Shown: positions 18,286 through 28,299, counted from the first letter of the stretch. The stretch: DNA of 64,000 bases from Enterovibrio sp045679545 (GCF_045679545.1 NZ_CP166194.1:2294001-2358000), one strand, 5' to 3'. The notes: generated from the letters alone by a model not told the origin. Numbers and translations: made by a program.

Positions 18286-19413
18286 TCAAACCGGTAAAGA
18301 TGTGATCGTAACCGGACGTTTAGACGCAGATACCGCGCAGTTCCGTCCTTTCGTTTTGGCTTCATTTAACGCGGTATGCGCCAAGTTAATCAGTTTATCG
18401 AGCGCTCTGGAGTAAGGGATTTTCTCTTCACTGTCACTACGAAACGCGCAGTAGCCGACGCTAATAGTGACTGGGGTTCCTTCTACTTCACAATGCGCAA
18501 CATGCGCCGCCATTCGCTCGCACACTTTCACCACTTCTGATTGCAAGGTGTCGGGAAACCACACCAAGAATTGTTCGCCACTGTAGCGCGCAACGTAATC
18601 GTAGTTACGCACGGCTTGTCTCAATGAGTCCGCAACACCTTTAAGAATGCGATCACCTTCTTCATGACCATACTTTTCATTGAACATGTGGAAGAAATCG
18701 ATATCCACCAGCGCTATCGCCCCTTCTCCGTCTCGACGGATCAGTTGGTTAATTTCGCGGTGAAGATAATCAAACAAGGCACCACGATTAGGTAAGTCGG
18801 TGAGCAAATCAATGTGCTGAATGTTTTGTAAACGCTCACTGAGTAATTGATAGGACGTACGCGCGCCAAACAATTCCTCGCGATACTCTTCATTTTCAAG
18901 TTTGAGTTCAAGTAGCCCTGCCATCAGCAAAAGCGCATTTTTATCATTGGCATTGCTCCCACCCAAATCGTCGGCACTAAAACTTAGGGTCCCCCACACC
19001 AAGCCGCCAAAATGAATGGCAACTCCCCAATAGGCAACAGGCATATTTTTCATATAGGGGTGCCCACTCAATTTTTCATGTGAGCGGATATCAGGTGCGA
19101 GTACGGGCTCTTTCATACCCGCGACGACGCTACTAAAAGAATTCGCCAATGGCATAACATCTGAAACAATAGCGTATGAAGCACTCACATTCTCGCCCGT
19201 GTTCGCCGAAAAGCGCTCCAGAACTTGGAGCTCTTTATCGCTGACTCTAGCGAGCTCTCCGACGCTGGCACCAAAATGATTCGCCCCTACTTTGAGTAGA
19301 TCGACGACCCAATCAGAAAATGACTGACCGCGCCGACGGCTTAGCTTTTGCAAATCGCACATAAATTTATCAAGTGAAGGTTTGTTGTCAGACAAGGCAA
19401 GATTGGCGGTCAT
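18286..19413 (-). CDS. GAF-GGDEF diguanylate cyclase
   Basis: This protein probably synthesises c-di-GMP in the cytoplasm. It has a GAF-like sensor region (about residues 20-175), a short linker and a GGDEF domain (about 205-365). The active-site motif reads SGEQF instead of GGEEF. An inhibitory-site RNYD lies five residues before it, as in feedback-controlled cyclases. I choose ATG at 19413, giving 375 residues, over TTG at 19425. No membrane helix is seen. It ends 32 nt from the convergent phosphatase-like gene. The SGEQF variant could lower but need not abolish activity. Confidence 0.85.
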   Translation of the reverse strand: MTANLALSDNKPSLDKFMCDLQKLSRRRGQSFSDWVVDLLKVGANHFGASVGELARVSDKELQVLERFSANTGENVSASYAIVSDVMPLANSFSSVVAGMKEPVLAPDIRSHEKLSGHPYMKNMPVAYWGVAIHFGGLVWGTLSFSADDLGGSNANDKNALLLMAGLLELKLENEEYREELFGARTSYQLLSERLQNIQHIDLLTDLPNRGALFDYLHREINQLIRRDGEGAIALVDIDFFHMFNEKYGHEEGDRILKGVADSLRQAVRNYDYVARYSGEQFLVWFPDTLQSEVVKVCERMAAHVAHCEVEGTPVTISVGYCAFRSDSEEKIPYSRALDKLINLAHTALNEAKTKGRNCAVSASKRPVTITSLPV

Positions 19414-19672
19414 AGAAGGTTCCAACTTTGAGATCTTTGTATTAAAAGAAATAGCACAGGACGAGCCATAAGTGTTTTTCTCTGCCCTTTTCTTTTATCC
19501 AAATCGAATCGTTCTTGCTGATCAATGTGCCTGTTCTGTATGAACAATGCGTGATCGTTTGAGGCCATTTTAGTTCTCAACAACGAAATCAAACGGCTAT
19601 GCTAAAAGCGTTAACAAAAAAGAGAGCTATATCTGAATACACATAAAGTGTTCACGTTAGAGGAGTTACGCC

Positions 19673-19957
19673 ATGCCAAAAGTCACGTTCGGTCAAACAG
19701 GAAATACTGTGGAACTTTCCAGCGGTAGTTCGTTAATCGATTTGGAAGACACAGGAAGAAGCGAAGTGCCGTTTGGTTGTCGTTCGGCAGCATGCGGGAC
19801 TTGCGCCATTGATGTGGTGGCAGGCATGAACAATCTAAGCCCAAAAAATGAAGAAGAGATCGATTTGCTCGATACCTTAGACATGGACGGTGACAAACGG
19901 CGTTTGGCTTGCCAATGCAGCGTGTATGGCGATATTACCATCATTCCTGTTAATTAA
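19673..19957 (+). CDS. Small [2Fe-2S] ferredoxin
   Basis: This 94-residue plant-type ferredoxin is an electron carrier. Cluster ligands are visible in CRSAACGTC (C-X4-C-X2-C) and in RLACQCS near the C-terminus. The start follows AGAGGAG. It is a single gene; a weak hairpin follows it. The redox partner cannot be inferred from the neighbours. Confidence 0.9.
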   Translation: MPKVTFGQTGNTVELSSGSSLIDLEDTGRSEVPFGCRSAACGTCAIDVVAGMNNLSPKNEEEIDLLDTLDMDGDKRRLACQCSVYGDITIIPVN

Positions 19958-20016
19958 GGTTGTCGTGCTGTCTTGCTGCTGAGTTTGATACGGATTTCCG
20001 TTCGAGCATTTGATCT

Positions 20017-20046
20017 AAACCGCGTGATTTCTCGCGGTTTAATGTA
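20017..20046 (+). terminator. Possible terminator after ferredoxin gene
   Basis: Stem AAACCGCG / CGCGGTTT with an 8-nt loop is followed by AATGTAAAATT rather than a clean T-run, so termination is uncertain. Confidence 0.4.
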
Positions 20047-20118
20047 AAATTCCTTCCCTGTTATTCGGTCTAACGCCGAGCATTTCCCTCCCACCCGCAC
20101 AGACTAAAAGGTTGACGC

Positions 20119-20790
20119 GTGATATCCAAGCTTCCCAAATGGGTTGAATATGGGGCTTTTATTCTTGCCCTTACCGCAGGTTGCGTTAATGGCATTGGCT
20201 TATTAGGTTTTGAGCATCAGGCTATTTCTCACCTTTCTGGCACTGCGACACTTATCGGCACCGATCTGATCAAGAGTCACCCTGCGCAACTCATCCATTT
20301 GTCGAGTATTCTTGCGGGGTTCTTCGGCGGAGCATTGTTGTCCGGTTTTATCTTGAAAGATGGCACGCTATCACTCGGGCGACGTTATGATTTGCTGCTG
20401 TTGGTTGAAGCGGCACTGTTGCTTGGCGCGATATATCCAATGCAACACAATGCCATATATGGGTTGTATCTCGCCGCTGCGGCGTGTGGCATCCAAAATG
20501 GATTGGTAACAAGCTACAGTGGCGCGATTGTGCGCACCACGCACATCACAGGGATCATCACAGATTTAGGGTTGATGTTCGGCGCACTGCTGCGCGGACA
20601 ACCACTGAACCGCCGTAAACTGGTGCTGTTTTTAGTCATTGCCGTTGGGTTTATTCTCGGCGGAACACTCAGCGCTATTATCTTCCCATTATTCGGCGCA
20701 TATTCCTTCGCAGCGCCAGCTATGGTGTGTGTTGTGCTTGCGATGATTTACCGCATCTACATGAGGCAAATAAGCGTTCGTTTGCGCTAA
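20119..20790 (+). CDS. DUF1275 (YoaK-like) integral membrane protein
   Basis: The 223-residue protein has about six hydrophobic segments and the N-terminal pattern TAGCVNGIGLLGFEHQAISHL seen in the DUF1275/YoaK family. The start is GTG at 20119, behind AAAAGG. Family members are poorly characterised membrane proteins, and no substrate is suggested by the sequence or neighbours. The 3' end overlaps the convergent yjgR-like gene by 4 nt. Confidence 0.8.
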   Translation: MISKLPKWVEYGAFILALTAGCVNGIGLLGFEHQAISHLSGTATLIGTDLIKSHPAQLIHLSSILAGFFGGALLSGFILKDGTLSLGRRYDLLLLVEAALLLGAIYPMQHNAIYGLYLAAAACGIQNGLVTSYSGAIVRTTHITGIITDLGLMFGALLRGQPLNRRKLVLFLVIAVGFILGGTLSAIIFPLFGAYSFAAPAMVCVVLAMIYRIYMRQISVRLR

Positions 20791-22292
20791 CGTTTTTTAC
20801 CGCCAAACAATGACCCCATAATGCCGCGAATGATCTGCCTACCCAACTGGCTTCCCATGGCTCTGGCGGCACTTTTCGCGAGGGACGACGCGATATCCAT
20901 TCCACTGGATGATGCACTTTCACGGGAACGACTTTGGCGCGAACGGGGGGCTTGAGCTTGCTGCTCCTCTTTTTGTTTCTGTTCACTCTGTGCTTGCTGC
21001 AATGCTTTCTCTTTCAATACTTCATAGGCGGAATGCCTATCGATAGCTTGATCGTATTTTGCTTTAAGCGGCGAACGAGAAAGCCGCTGGGTGCGTTCGT
21101 CTGCCGTTAAAGGGCCAATTCGAGATTGCGGTGGAGCAATAAGCACGTGCTCGACAACAGTGGGCGTGCCTTTTTCATTCAGCACGGAGACCAAGGCTTC
21201 GCCAATACCCAGCTCCGTCAGCACACTGGCGGTATCTAACGCGGGGTTTTCTCGGAAGTTTTCGGCAACGGTTTTAATCGCTTTTCTGTCTTTCGGGGTA
21301 AACGCCCGCAGTGCATGCTGGATTTTCAGCCCCAGTTGCCCCAGTACATCTTCTGGGATATCCATGGGGCTTTGGCTAATAAAATACACCCCAACGCCTT
21401 TAGAACGAATCAGCCGAACCACTTGCTCAAGCTTTTCCAATAGTGGCTTAGACGCGCTTTCAAATAACAGATGCGCTTCATCAAAGAAAAACACCATTTT
21501 GGGCACGTCAGCATCCCCTTGCTCGGGCAATTGCTCGAACAGTTCAGACAAAATCCACAACAAAAAGGCACTGTATAAACGCGGTGACTCTGCATACAGA
21601 CGGGTCGCATCAAGCAAATTGATCACGCCTTTTCTAGAGTAGTCGACTTGCATCATATCGCTCAGTTCAAGTGCGGGCTCGCCAAAGAATTTGTCACCGC
21701 CCTGTTCATCAAGCACTAATAACCGTCGCTGAATCGCGCCAATACTTGCCGATGAAATATTGCCATAATCCAAGGAGAGTGATTTGGCGTTTTCACCCAT
21801 CCAAACGAGCATGGCACGCAGATCTTTGAGATCTAACATCAACATGCCTTGCTCATCAGCAATTTTGAACGCGGCATAAAGCACGCCTTCTTGGGTATCG
21901 TTAAGCTCGAGTAAATTGGCCAGTAATAATGGCCCCATGTCAGAGATAGTGGTGCGCACGGGTAAACCGTTTTCGCCATACAAGTCCCAAAATGAAACCG
22001 GAAAGCCCTGTTGTTGATAATCAGGGAGTGGCATCTTGGCTAAGCGCGCGTCAATTTTAGGGTGTGGTTTACCCGGAACGGCAATCCCTGAAAGGTCGCC
22101 TTTGATGTCAGCAGCAAACACAGGGACTCCTAGCTGGCTGAATCCTTCTGCCAATACTTGCAGGGTAACGGTTTTACCCGTTCCCGTTGCGCCCGCAATC
22201 ATACCGTGACGATTGCTCATTTTGCCTAACTGAACAATGGGGGTTTCGTTTGATGCACCAAGGGTAAATGTGTGTTTGCTCTGCATAGCCAT
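20787..22292 (-). CDS. yjgR: YjgR/HerA-like ATPase (DUF853)
   Basis: This 501-residue P-loop ATPase belongs to the HerA/FtsK-like DUF853 family. Walker A is GATGTGKTVTLQ (about residue 34) and Walker B is KMVFFFDEAHLLFE. An ISQSPMDIPEDV segment follows. The C-terminus is Gln/Arg/Ser-rich and low in complexity, then ends in a Gly-rich tail. The length matches E. coli YjgR (about 500). The biological role of the family is not established; DNA translocation is only inferred from homology. It ends tail to tail with the DUF1275 gene. Confidence 0.88.
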   Translation of the reverse strand: MAMQSKHTFTLGASNETPIVQLGKMSNRHGMIAGATGTGKTVTLQVLAEGFSQLGVPVFAADIKGDLSGIAVPGKPHPKIDARLAKMPLPDYQQQGFPVSFWDLYGENGLPVRTTISDMGPLLLANLLELNDTQEGVLYAAFKIADEQGMLMLDLKDLRAMLVWMGENAKSLSLDYGNISSASIGAIQRRLLVLDEQGGDKFFGEPALELSDMMQVDYSRKGVINLLDATRLYAESPRLYSAFLLWILSELFEQLPEQGDADVPKMVFFFDEAHLLFESASKPLLEKLEQVVRLIRSKGVGVYFISQSPMDIPEDVLGQLGLKIQHALRAFTPKDRKAIKTVAENFRENPALDTASVLTELGIGEALVSVLNEKGTPTVVEHVLIAPPQSRIGPLTADERTQRLSRSPLKAKYDQAIDRHSAYEVLKEKALQQAQSEQKQKEEQQAQAPRSRQSRSRESASSSGMDIASSLAKSAARAMGSQLGRQIIRGIMGSLFGGKKR

Positions 22293-22522
22293 TCCTTAGC
22301 CTAATGGGGATGATTAGAAAGATAGAGCAATAGACGCGAAAAAGATGACGAGCCAGTGAGACAACGTTGAATTAGGCCGTGGTGTTGATAATGGTTTGTA
22401 CATCAAGAGTGATACCAGCATCTCGACGCGGAGAACAGGGGTGAAAAACATGAGCGGGGGCAACTTAACCACTGTCGCTTTCTGTCATATTACGCGTTCT
22501 GTGTTTGTTTCAAGGAAGAACG

Positions 22523-23791
22523 ATGAAAGACGAAACGCTCTCTATCCATGCAGGTTATCAAACTGACCCAACAACCAAATCCGTTGCCACACCTATCTAT
22601 CAAACCGTTGCTTATGAGTTTGACAGTGCCCAGCATGGTGCTGATTTGTTTAACCTTGCTGTGCCGGGAAACATTTATACCCGCATTATGAACCCAACCA
22701 ATGACGTGCTGGAACAACGCATGGCCGCCTTGGAAGGGGGGATCGCTGGGCTGGTAGTCAGTGCAGGTAGCGCGGCGATTAACTATGCCATCCAAACACT
22801 TGCTGAAATCGGTGACAACATTGTGTCTACCCCTCAGTTGTACGGTGGCACTTATACTCTGTTCGCACACATGCTGCCAAAGCAAGGTATTGAAGTTCGA
22901 TTTGCCAAAGACGACAAACCAGAAAGCCTTGCGGCATTGATCGATGAAAAAACTAAAGCTGTTTATTGCGAAAGTATTGGTAATCCCGCAGGTAACATCA
23001 TTGATTTAGCTAAGGTTGCCGAATTGGCTCACGCACAAGGTGTGCCTGTCATCGTCGACAACACAGTCGCAACACCAGTGCTTTGCAAACCCATTGAACA
23101 CGGCGCGGACATCGTTGTTCACTCGTTGACAAAATATGTGGGTGGTCATGGTACAACGCTTGGCGGCGTGATTGTCGATTCGGGCAAATTCCCTTGGGCG
23201 CAGCACAAAGCTCGCTTCCCTGTGTTTAACCAACCCGAAGCGGCTTACCATGGTGTGGTGTATACCGAAGCCTTTGGCGACGCAGCTTTTATTGGTCGTG
23301 CACGTACGGTTCCATTGCGTAACACTGGCGCAGCGCTCTCACCCATGAATGCGTTCATGTTGATGCAAGGACTAGAAACCTTGTCGCTACGTATGGAGCG
23401 TCATGTTGAGAATGCCGTTAAAGTGGCTGAGTATTTGAAAGCGCACGATAAAGTCAGTTGGGTCAGCTATGCGGGTCTGCCTGACTCTGAATTTTATGAT
23501 CTGGCGAATAAATACATGAGCGGAAAGCCATCGGCGATTCTGTCCTTTGGAATGAAAGACGGTTATGACGCAGGCGTGCGCTTCTATGATGCATTGGGCT
23601 TGTTCAAACGTTTGGTGAACATTGGTGATGCAAAATCACTCGCTTGTCACCCAGCATCGACCACACACCGTCAATTGAGTGCAGAAGAACAAGCACAGGC
23701 GGGCGTCTCGCCGGAGATGATTCGACTGTCGGTAGGCATTGAACACATCGACGATATTATTGCCGATCTGGAGCAGGCACTTAACGCCTAA
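22523..23791 (+). CDS. metY: O-acetylhomoserine sulfhydrylase (Cys/Met metabolism PLP enzyme)
   Basis: This PLP enzyme of the Cys/Met metabolism family most likely makes homocysteine from O-acetylhomoserine and sulfide. The start is ATG at 22523, with AAGGAAG nine nt before; the upstream in-frame codons are leader. Its 422 residues fit the MetY subgroup, which is longer than MetB/MetC. The motif HSLTKYVGGHGTTLGG contains the PLP Lys. YTRIMNPTNDVLEQR and the C-terminal HPASTTHRQL are also typical. O-succinylhomoserine use cannot be excluded. It has its own terminator. Confidence 0.9.
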   Translation: MKDETLSIHAGYQTDPTTKSVATPIYQTVAYEFDSAQHGADLFNLAVPGNIYTRIMNPTNDVLEQRMAALEGGIAGLVVSAGSAAINYAIQTLAEIGDNIVSTPQLYGGTYTLFAHMLPKQGIEVRFAKDDKPESLAALIDEKTKAVYCESIGNPAGNIIDLAKVAELAHAQGVPVIVDNTVATPVLCKPIEHGADIVVHSLTKYVGGHGTTLGGVIVDSGKFPWAQHKARFPVFNQPEAAYHGVVYTEAFGDAAFIGRARTVPLRNTGAALSPMNAFMLMQGLETLSLRMERHVENAVKVAEYLKAHDKVSWVSYAGLPDSEFYDLANKYMSGKPSAILSFGMKDGYDAGVRFYDALGLFKRLVNIGDAKSLACHPASTTHRQLSAEEQAQAGVSPEMIRLSVGIEHIDDIIADLEQALNA

Positions 23792-23827
23792 CTGATATTT
23801 GCAATAGCACTCAGCAACATGTCTTGA

Positions 23828-23861
23828 TGATAAAGCTCGCTTCGGCGGGCTTTATCTTTTC
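23828..23861 (+). terminator. Terminator of metY
   Basis: GATAAAGCTCGC-TTCG-GCGGGCTTTATC followed by TTTTCC, located about 37 nt after the metY stop. The stem has one mismatch. Confidence 0.8.
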
Positions 23862-23972
23862 CGAACACACAGAATAACAACGTCTAACACACAGAAAAAA
23901 CAGCAAAAATCATTAAAGGTTTTGGGTTTCACGTCGATAAACAGAAGGTATCCAGAAGAACTGCTGAGAATT

Positions 23973-24482
23973 ATGCAAATCCACGCACTCGACAAAGCCC
24001 AACTTATTACTGATGTGCAGCTAGGTGATCACCTAAGTCATGCTGTGACTCAGGGCCGTCGCTCGGATTTTGCTTTGATGCTGGCACTTCTTTCTAGTGA
24101 CGCTACAGAAACAACCCCTCTTAACCCGCCTTACCCTGAAAAAGCGACCGAAGCCGATCTTCGTCAAGCGCTGAACTTGCCCGAACCTACGCGCCTGATT
24201 GCTGAAGAAAAAGATTATGAATTGTGCGGAACGCAAGCAGATGCGTTCCACAAAGCCGGTATCGCCAGTGCACGATTAAATCACTGTGTCACACCGTCAG
24301 CTTTACATTTTCCTGCCATTGGAACGCACAATTTGGGCGAAGATGTTTATCATAATCTCTCTGGACACCAGAGAAGACAGCTTGCGGCTGAAAATACTAA
24401 AACTACCGCACTTGATCCGGTAAATCTATATCAGCAATTGGTGACAGCAAAACGCTATCAAGAGCTTAACGCTCAAGCCTAA
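23973..24482 (+). CDS. VC2046/SO_2500 family protein
   Basis: This is a conserved uncharacterised protein of 169 residues. I recognise the N-terminal pattern LDKAQLITDVQLG followed by QGRRSDFALMLALLS, as in the VC2046/SO_2500 family of Vibrio and Shewanella. The start is ATG at 23973, because the family begins at that point; the open frame extends back to TTG at 23922. There is no signal peptide or membrane helix. Function is unknown and the neighbours give no clue. Confidence 0.75.
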   Translation: MQIHALDKAQLITDVQLGDHLSHAVTQGRRSDFALMLALLSSDATETTPLNPPYPEKATEADLRQALNLPEPTRLIAEEKDYELCGTQADAFHKAGIASARLNHCVTPSALHFPAIGTHNLGEDVYHNLSGHQRRQLAAENTKTTALDPVNLYQQLVTAKRYQELNAQA

Positions 24483-24750
24483 TGATTTGATTAACAAAGA
24501 ATTATTTATATCAACTAACACAGCTAATTTATTACTTCAACTTCTTCCACCCCAAAAAACATAACTGTGATCACTTACTAAAAAAATCACTTTGCACACA
24601 GTTTGCACACACTTTTTTGAACAAATTCACATCGCTTTCTCAAATCATGGTCCAAGATTGTTATCCGCCCGTTGAAAAGCTGGGTATAAGTTGTTAGTTA
24701 GTGCCGTATAACAATGTAATAAGTCAGAGTAAATTGAGAAAGGTCAGACA

Positions 24751-25425
24751 ATGGATATCGCAAAATCCGTCATTGTGATTACTGCAGCAGGCACACCAAC
24801 CGGACGTGCAATGGCTGAATATTTTTGCAAGCTAAACGCACGTGTTGCCTTGGTAGATACTGAAAGACAAAAGCTGCAAACAACCTACGACTCGTGCATG
24901 AGATCAGGAGGTATTTGCTACTCCTTCTCTCTCGCCAGTCGAAGTGTTGAGAACATTTCCTTTCTGTTTGAGGAAATCAATCGCGAGATGGGTGCGGTAG
25001 ACGTGTTGATTAACTATTGGCAAGCAAGTTGTTTACCTAGCCTGTTGGCGAGCAATGACACCGTGGACCAAACCATCGCTGATGTTGCCTCTAATCTCTA
25101 TCTATTCGGACGCGGCGCTGCATTCAACATGCTTGATCGAGGCCGTAAAGGCGTCATCGTGAATATCCCTGGCTTACAAGCTGAGATGGGCCGTAACCAA
25201 AGCCTTGATAGTTCAAACGCGGTTATTCGCGGTTTAACTCGGAGCTGGGCGCAAGAATTAGAGCACGCCAATATTCGTGTAGGTGGGGTACTTCCCCGCA
25301 AACGTCATTATGATAATGGCAATGTCCATTATCACCCTGCGGTTAACTACGACATGATTGATGGTGCCGCATACATCGTTGAAAACGACAGTTTCACCGG
25401 CCGTATATTAGAAGCTGCAAGTTAG
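24751..25425 (+). CDS. SDR-fold protein lacking the catalytic Tyr and Lys
   Basis: This 224-residue protein has the short-chain dehydrogenase layout: a nucleotide-binding TAAGTPTGRAMAEYF turn, VALVDTE after the second strand, DVLINYW in place of the NNAG motif, and GLTRSWAQELEHANIRVGGV late in the fold. At the YxxxK position it reads LDSSN, so both catalytic residues are replaced. It may bind a nucleotide without reduction chemistry, or have a structural or regulatory role. The start follows GAAAGG. The 268-bp gap upstream holds only AT-rich promoter-like sequence. Confidence 0.8.
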   Translation: MDIAKSVIVITAAGTPTGRAMAEYFCKLNARVALVDTERQKLQTTYDSCMRSGGICYSFSLASRSVENISFLFEEINREMGAVDVLINYWQASCLPSLLASNDTVDQTIADVASNLYLFGRGAAFNMLDRGRKGVIVNIPGLQAEMGRNQSLDSSNAVIRGLTRSWAQELEHANIRVGGVLPRKRHYDNGNVHYHPAVNYDMIDGAAYIVENDSFTGRILEAAS

Positions 25426-25550
25426 ACGGTTGGTGAACTTTGCCGTAGCCGCTTCTGTACCCTTTTCCTTGAAATGACCTAAATTCCGACAATGGGTAAC
25501 TGCCTATTGTCAGGGCTTATTCGCTTCAAAGGGTATTGACCACTGCCAAT

Positions 25551-25577
25551 AAAAAAGCCCGCGAAAGCGGGCTTTTT
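25551..25577. terminator. Bidirectional terminator between SDR gene and adhE
   Basis: AAAAAAGCCCGC-GAAA-GCGGGCTTTTT has T-runs on both strands and lies between two convergent genes. Confidence 0.9.
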
Positions 25578-25593
25578 CTATCAGGTCAGCGAA

Positions 25594-28299
25594 TTACGCT
25601 TTTGCTGATTCTTTTTTTGCTTTTGCAGCAGGCTTAGCAGCTACATCACGGTCTTCTTTCTTCTTGATAACCGTTGTACCTTCGAAAGTTTCACCTTCAA
25701 CAAAGGCTTTACCGTAGTAAGAAGAAACCAGCACTTCTTTCAGCTCAGTGATCAATGGGTAGCGTGGGTTTGCACCAGTACATTGGTCATCGAACGCTTC
25801 TACTGCTAGGCCTTCAAGCTTCGCGTGGAAATCAGCTTCAGACACACCAGCCGCTTGGATAGACAATGGAATGTCCAAGTTAACTTTCAGTTCTTCCAGC
25901 CACGTTAGCAGACGCTCAATTTTCTGAGCAGTGCGGTCGCCTGGCTGTGCCAGACCTAGATGCTCAGCAACTTCTGCGTAGCGACGACGTGCTTGTGGAC
26001 GGTCGTACTGAGAGAATGCAGTTTGCTTCGTTGGGTTGTCGTTAGCGTTGTAACGAACCACGTTAGAAATCAATAGTGCGTTCGCCAAGCCGTGTGGCAG
26101 GTGGAACTCAGCACCGATTTTGTGCGCCATAGAGTGACATACACCTAGGAATGCGTTAGCAAACGCGATACCTGCGATAGTCGCTGCATTGTGCACTTTC
26201 TCACGAGCAATAGGGTCTGCCGCGCCGTTTGCGTAGCTCGATGGCAGGTATTCTTTCAGCATCTTCAGAGCTTGAAGCGCTTGGCCATCCGAGTATTCGT
26301 TCGCAAGAACAGACACGTAAGCTTCTAGTGCGTGAGTCACTGCATCGTAACCACCGAATGCGGTTAGCGACTTAGGCATGTTCATCACTAGGTTTGCGTC
26401 TACGATTGCCATTTGTGGTGTCAGTTCGTAGTCAGCCAGTGGGTATTTAGCGCCAGTCTTGTCGTCAGTTACAACCGCAAATGGTGTCACTTCTGAACCG
26501 GTACCTGAAGTGGTAGTGATACATACCAATTCTGCTTTTTTACCCATTTTAGGGAACTTGTAGATACGTTTACGGATGTCCATAAAGCGCATTGCCAGTT
26601 CTTCGAAATGCGTTTCTGGGTGCTCGTACATTACCCACATGATTTTCGCTGCATCCATCGGTGAACCGCCGCCAAGAGCGATGATTACGTCAGGTTGGAA
26701 GCTCTGCATTGCTGCAGCACCTTTCTCTACAACAGACAGTGTTGGGTCAGCTTCAACTTCGAAGAACGTCTGAACTTCCATGCCTTGTGCTTTCAGCAAC
26801 GCAACGATTTCGTCAGAGTAACCGTTGTTAAACAGGAAGCGGTCAGTCACGATCATTGCGCGTTTCTTACCTTCCAAATCGCCAAGCGCGATTGGCAGGC
26901 TACCACGACGGAAGTAGATTGATTTAGGTAGTTTGTGCCACAGCATGTTCTCAGCTCGCTTCGCTACAGTCTTCTTGTTGATAAGGTGCTTAGGACCAAC
27001 GTTCTCAGAAATTGAGTTACCGCCCCAAGAACCACAACCCAAGGTCAGTGATGGTGCAACATTAAAGTTGTACAGGTCACCGATACCACCGTGAGTGGTT
27101 GGGATGTTGATAAGAATACGTGCAGTTTTCATCTTGTCACCGAAGTAACGGATGCGATCTTGGTTTACATCTTGGTTAGTGTACAGACCAGAAGTGTGGC
27201 CGATACCGCCAATTTCAACCATGGTCACTGCTTGAGCAACAGCATCTTCGAAATCATCAGCACGGAACAGACCCAGTGTTGGAGACAGTTTCTCGTGAGC
27301 GAACTCGTCGTCGTAAGACACTTTACCTAGACCTTCACCGATAAGTACTTTGGTGTCTGCTGGTACAGTAACGTTTGCCATTTCAGCGATCTTAACCGCT
27401 GGTTGGCCAACGATTTTCGCGTTTAGTGCGCCGTCAATAAGAAGAACTTTACGCACTTTCGCTGCATCTTCTTTGCTCAGTACATGTGCTTTGTGAGAGG
27501 CAAAACGTGCTTTCACTTCGTCATACACTGAATCAACAACAATAGCGGCTTGCTCAGAAGCACACACTACGCCGTTATCGAAAGTCTTCGACATCAGGAT
27601 AGAGGCAACTGCACGCTTAATGTCCGCTGTTTCGTCGATAACAACTGGAACGTTACCCGCGCCTACACCGATAGCTGGTTTACCAGAAGAGTAAGCCGCT
27701 TTAACCATGCCTGGACCGCCAGTTGCAAGGATAAGGTTGATGTCGTCGTGCTTCATTAGAAGGTTTGACAACTCAACTGATGGCTCATCAATCCAGCCGA
27801 TGATGTCTTTCGGTGCACCCGCAGCAACAGCCGCGTCTAGAACCAGCTTCGCAGCGTCGTTCGTAGAGTTTTTAGCACGTGGGTGTGGCGAGAAGATAAT
27901 ACCGTTACGGGTCTTCAGAGAGATCAAAGATTTGAAGATAGCCGTTGAAGTTGGGTTGGTCGTAGGGACGATACCGCAGATGATGCCTACAGGTTCAGCG
28001 ATAGTGAAAGTACCGAACTCGTCGTTCTCTTCCAAGATGCCGCAGGTTTTTTCATCTTTGTATTTGTTGTAGATAAATTCAGAAGCGAAGTGGTTCTTAA
28101 TAACTTTGTCTTCGACAATACCCATGCCAGATTCTGCTACAGCCTGTTGGGCTAGTGGGATACGGGCATTGTTCGCCGCCAAAGAGGCCGCGCGGAAAAT
28201 TTTGTCGACTTGCTCTTGCGAGAAAGTGGCGAACTCTTTCTGTGCGTTCTTTACACGCTCAACCATTGCATTGAGTTCGGCTACGTTAGTTACAGGCAT
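25594..28299 (-). CDS. adhE: Bifunctional aldehyde-alcohol dehydrogenase AdhE
   Basis: This cytoplasmic enzyme reduces acetyl-CoA to acetaldehyde and then ethanol, regenerating NAD during fermentation. The 901 residues contain an N-terminal aldehyde dehydrogenase domain (about 1-440) with catalytic Cys in NGVVCASEQ. A linker leads to an iron-dependent alcohol dehydrogenase domain (about 450-870) with GGGSPMDAAK and the metal-site region HSMAHKIGAEFHLPHG. The C-terminus is an Ala/Lys-rich tail. The start is ATG at 28299, with AGGAGAC upstream. FNR and CRP sites lie in the 600-bp upstream gap. The neighbouring marC gene matches the E. coli adhE-ychE order. Confidence 0.97.
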   Translation of the reverse strand: MPVTNVAELNAMVERVKNAQKEFATFSQEQVDKIFRAASLAANNARIPLAQQAVAESGMGIVEDKVIKNHFASEFIYNKYKDEKTCGILEENDEFGTFTIAEPVGIICGIVPTTNPTSTAIFKSLISLKTRNGIIFSPHPRAKNSTNDAAKLVLDAAVAAGAPKDIIGWIDEPSVELSNLLMKHDDINLILATGGPGMVKAAYSSGKPAIGVGAGNVPVVIDETADIKRAVASILMSKTFDNGVVCASEQAAIVVDSVYDEVKARFASHKAHVLSKEDAAKVRKVLLIDGALNAKIVGQPAVKIAEMANVTVPADTKVLIGEGLGKVSYDDEFAHEKLSPTLGLFRADDFEDAVAQAVTMVEIGGIGHTSGLYTNQDVNQDRIRYFGDKMKTARILINIPTTHGGIGDLYNFNVAPSLTLGCGSWGGNSISENVGPKHLINKKTVAKRAENMLWHKLPKSIYFRRGSLPIALGDLEGKKRAMIVTDRFLFNNGYSDEIVALLKAQGMEVQTFFEVEADPTLSVVEKGAAAMQSFQPDVIIALGGGSPMDAAKIMWVMYEHPETHFEELAMRFMDIRKRIYKFPKMGKKAELVCITTTSGTGSEVTPFAVVTDDKTGAKYPLADYELTPQMAIVDANLVMNMPKSLTAFGGYDAVTHALEAYVSVLANEYSDGQALQALKMLKEYLPSSYANGAADPIAREKVHNAATIAGIAFANAFLGVCHSMAHKIGAEFHLPHGLANALLISNVVRYNANDNPTKQTAFSQYDRPQARRRYAEVAEHLGLAQPGDRTAQKIERLLTWLEELKVNLDIPLSIQAAGVSEADFHAKLEGLAVEAFDDQCTGANPRYPLITELKEVLVSSYYGKAFVEGETFEGTTVIKKKEDRDVAAKPAAKAKKESAKA

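Noticed and set aside
21091..21642. 183-residue plus-strand ORF inside the yjgR-like gene
   Set aside because: Antisense to a gene with clear Walker motifs; Ser-rich composition is typical of a shadow frame.
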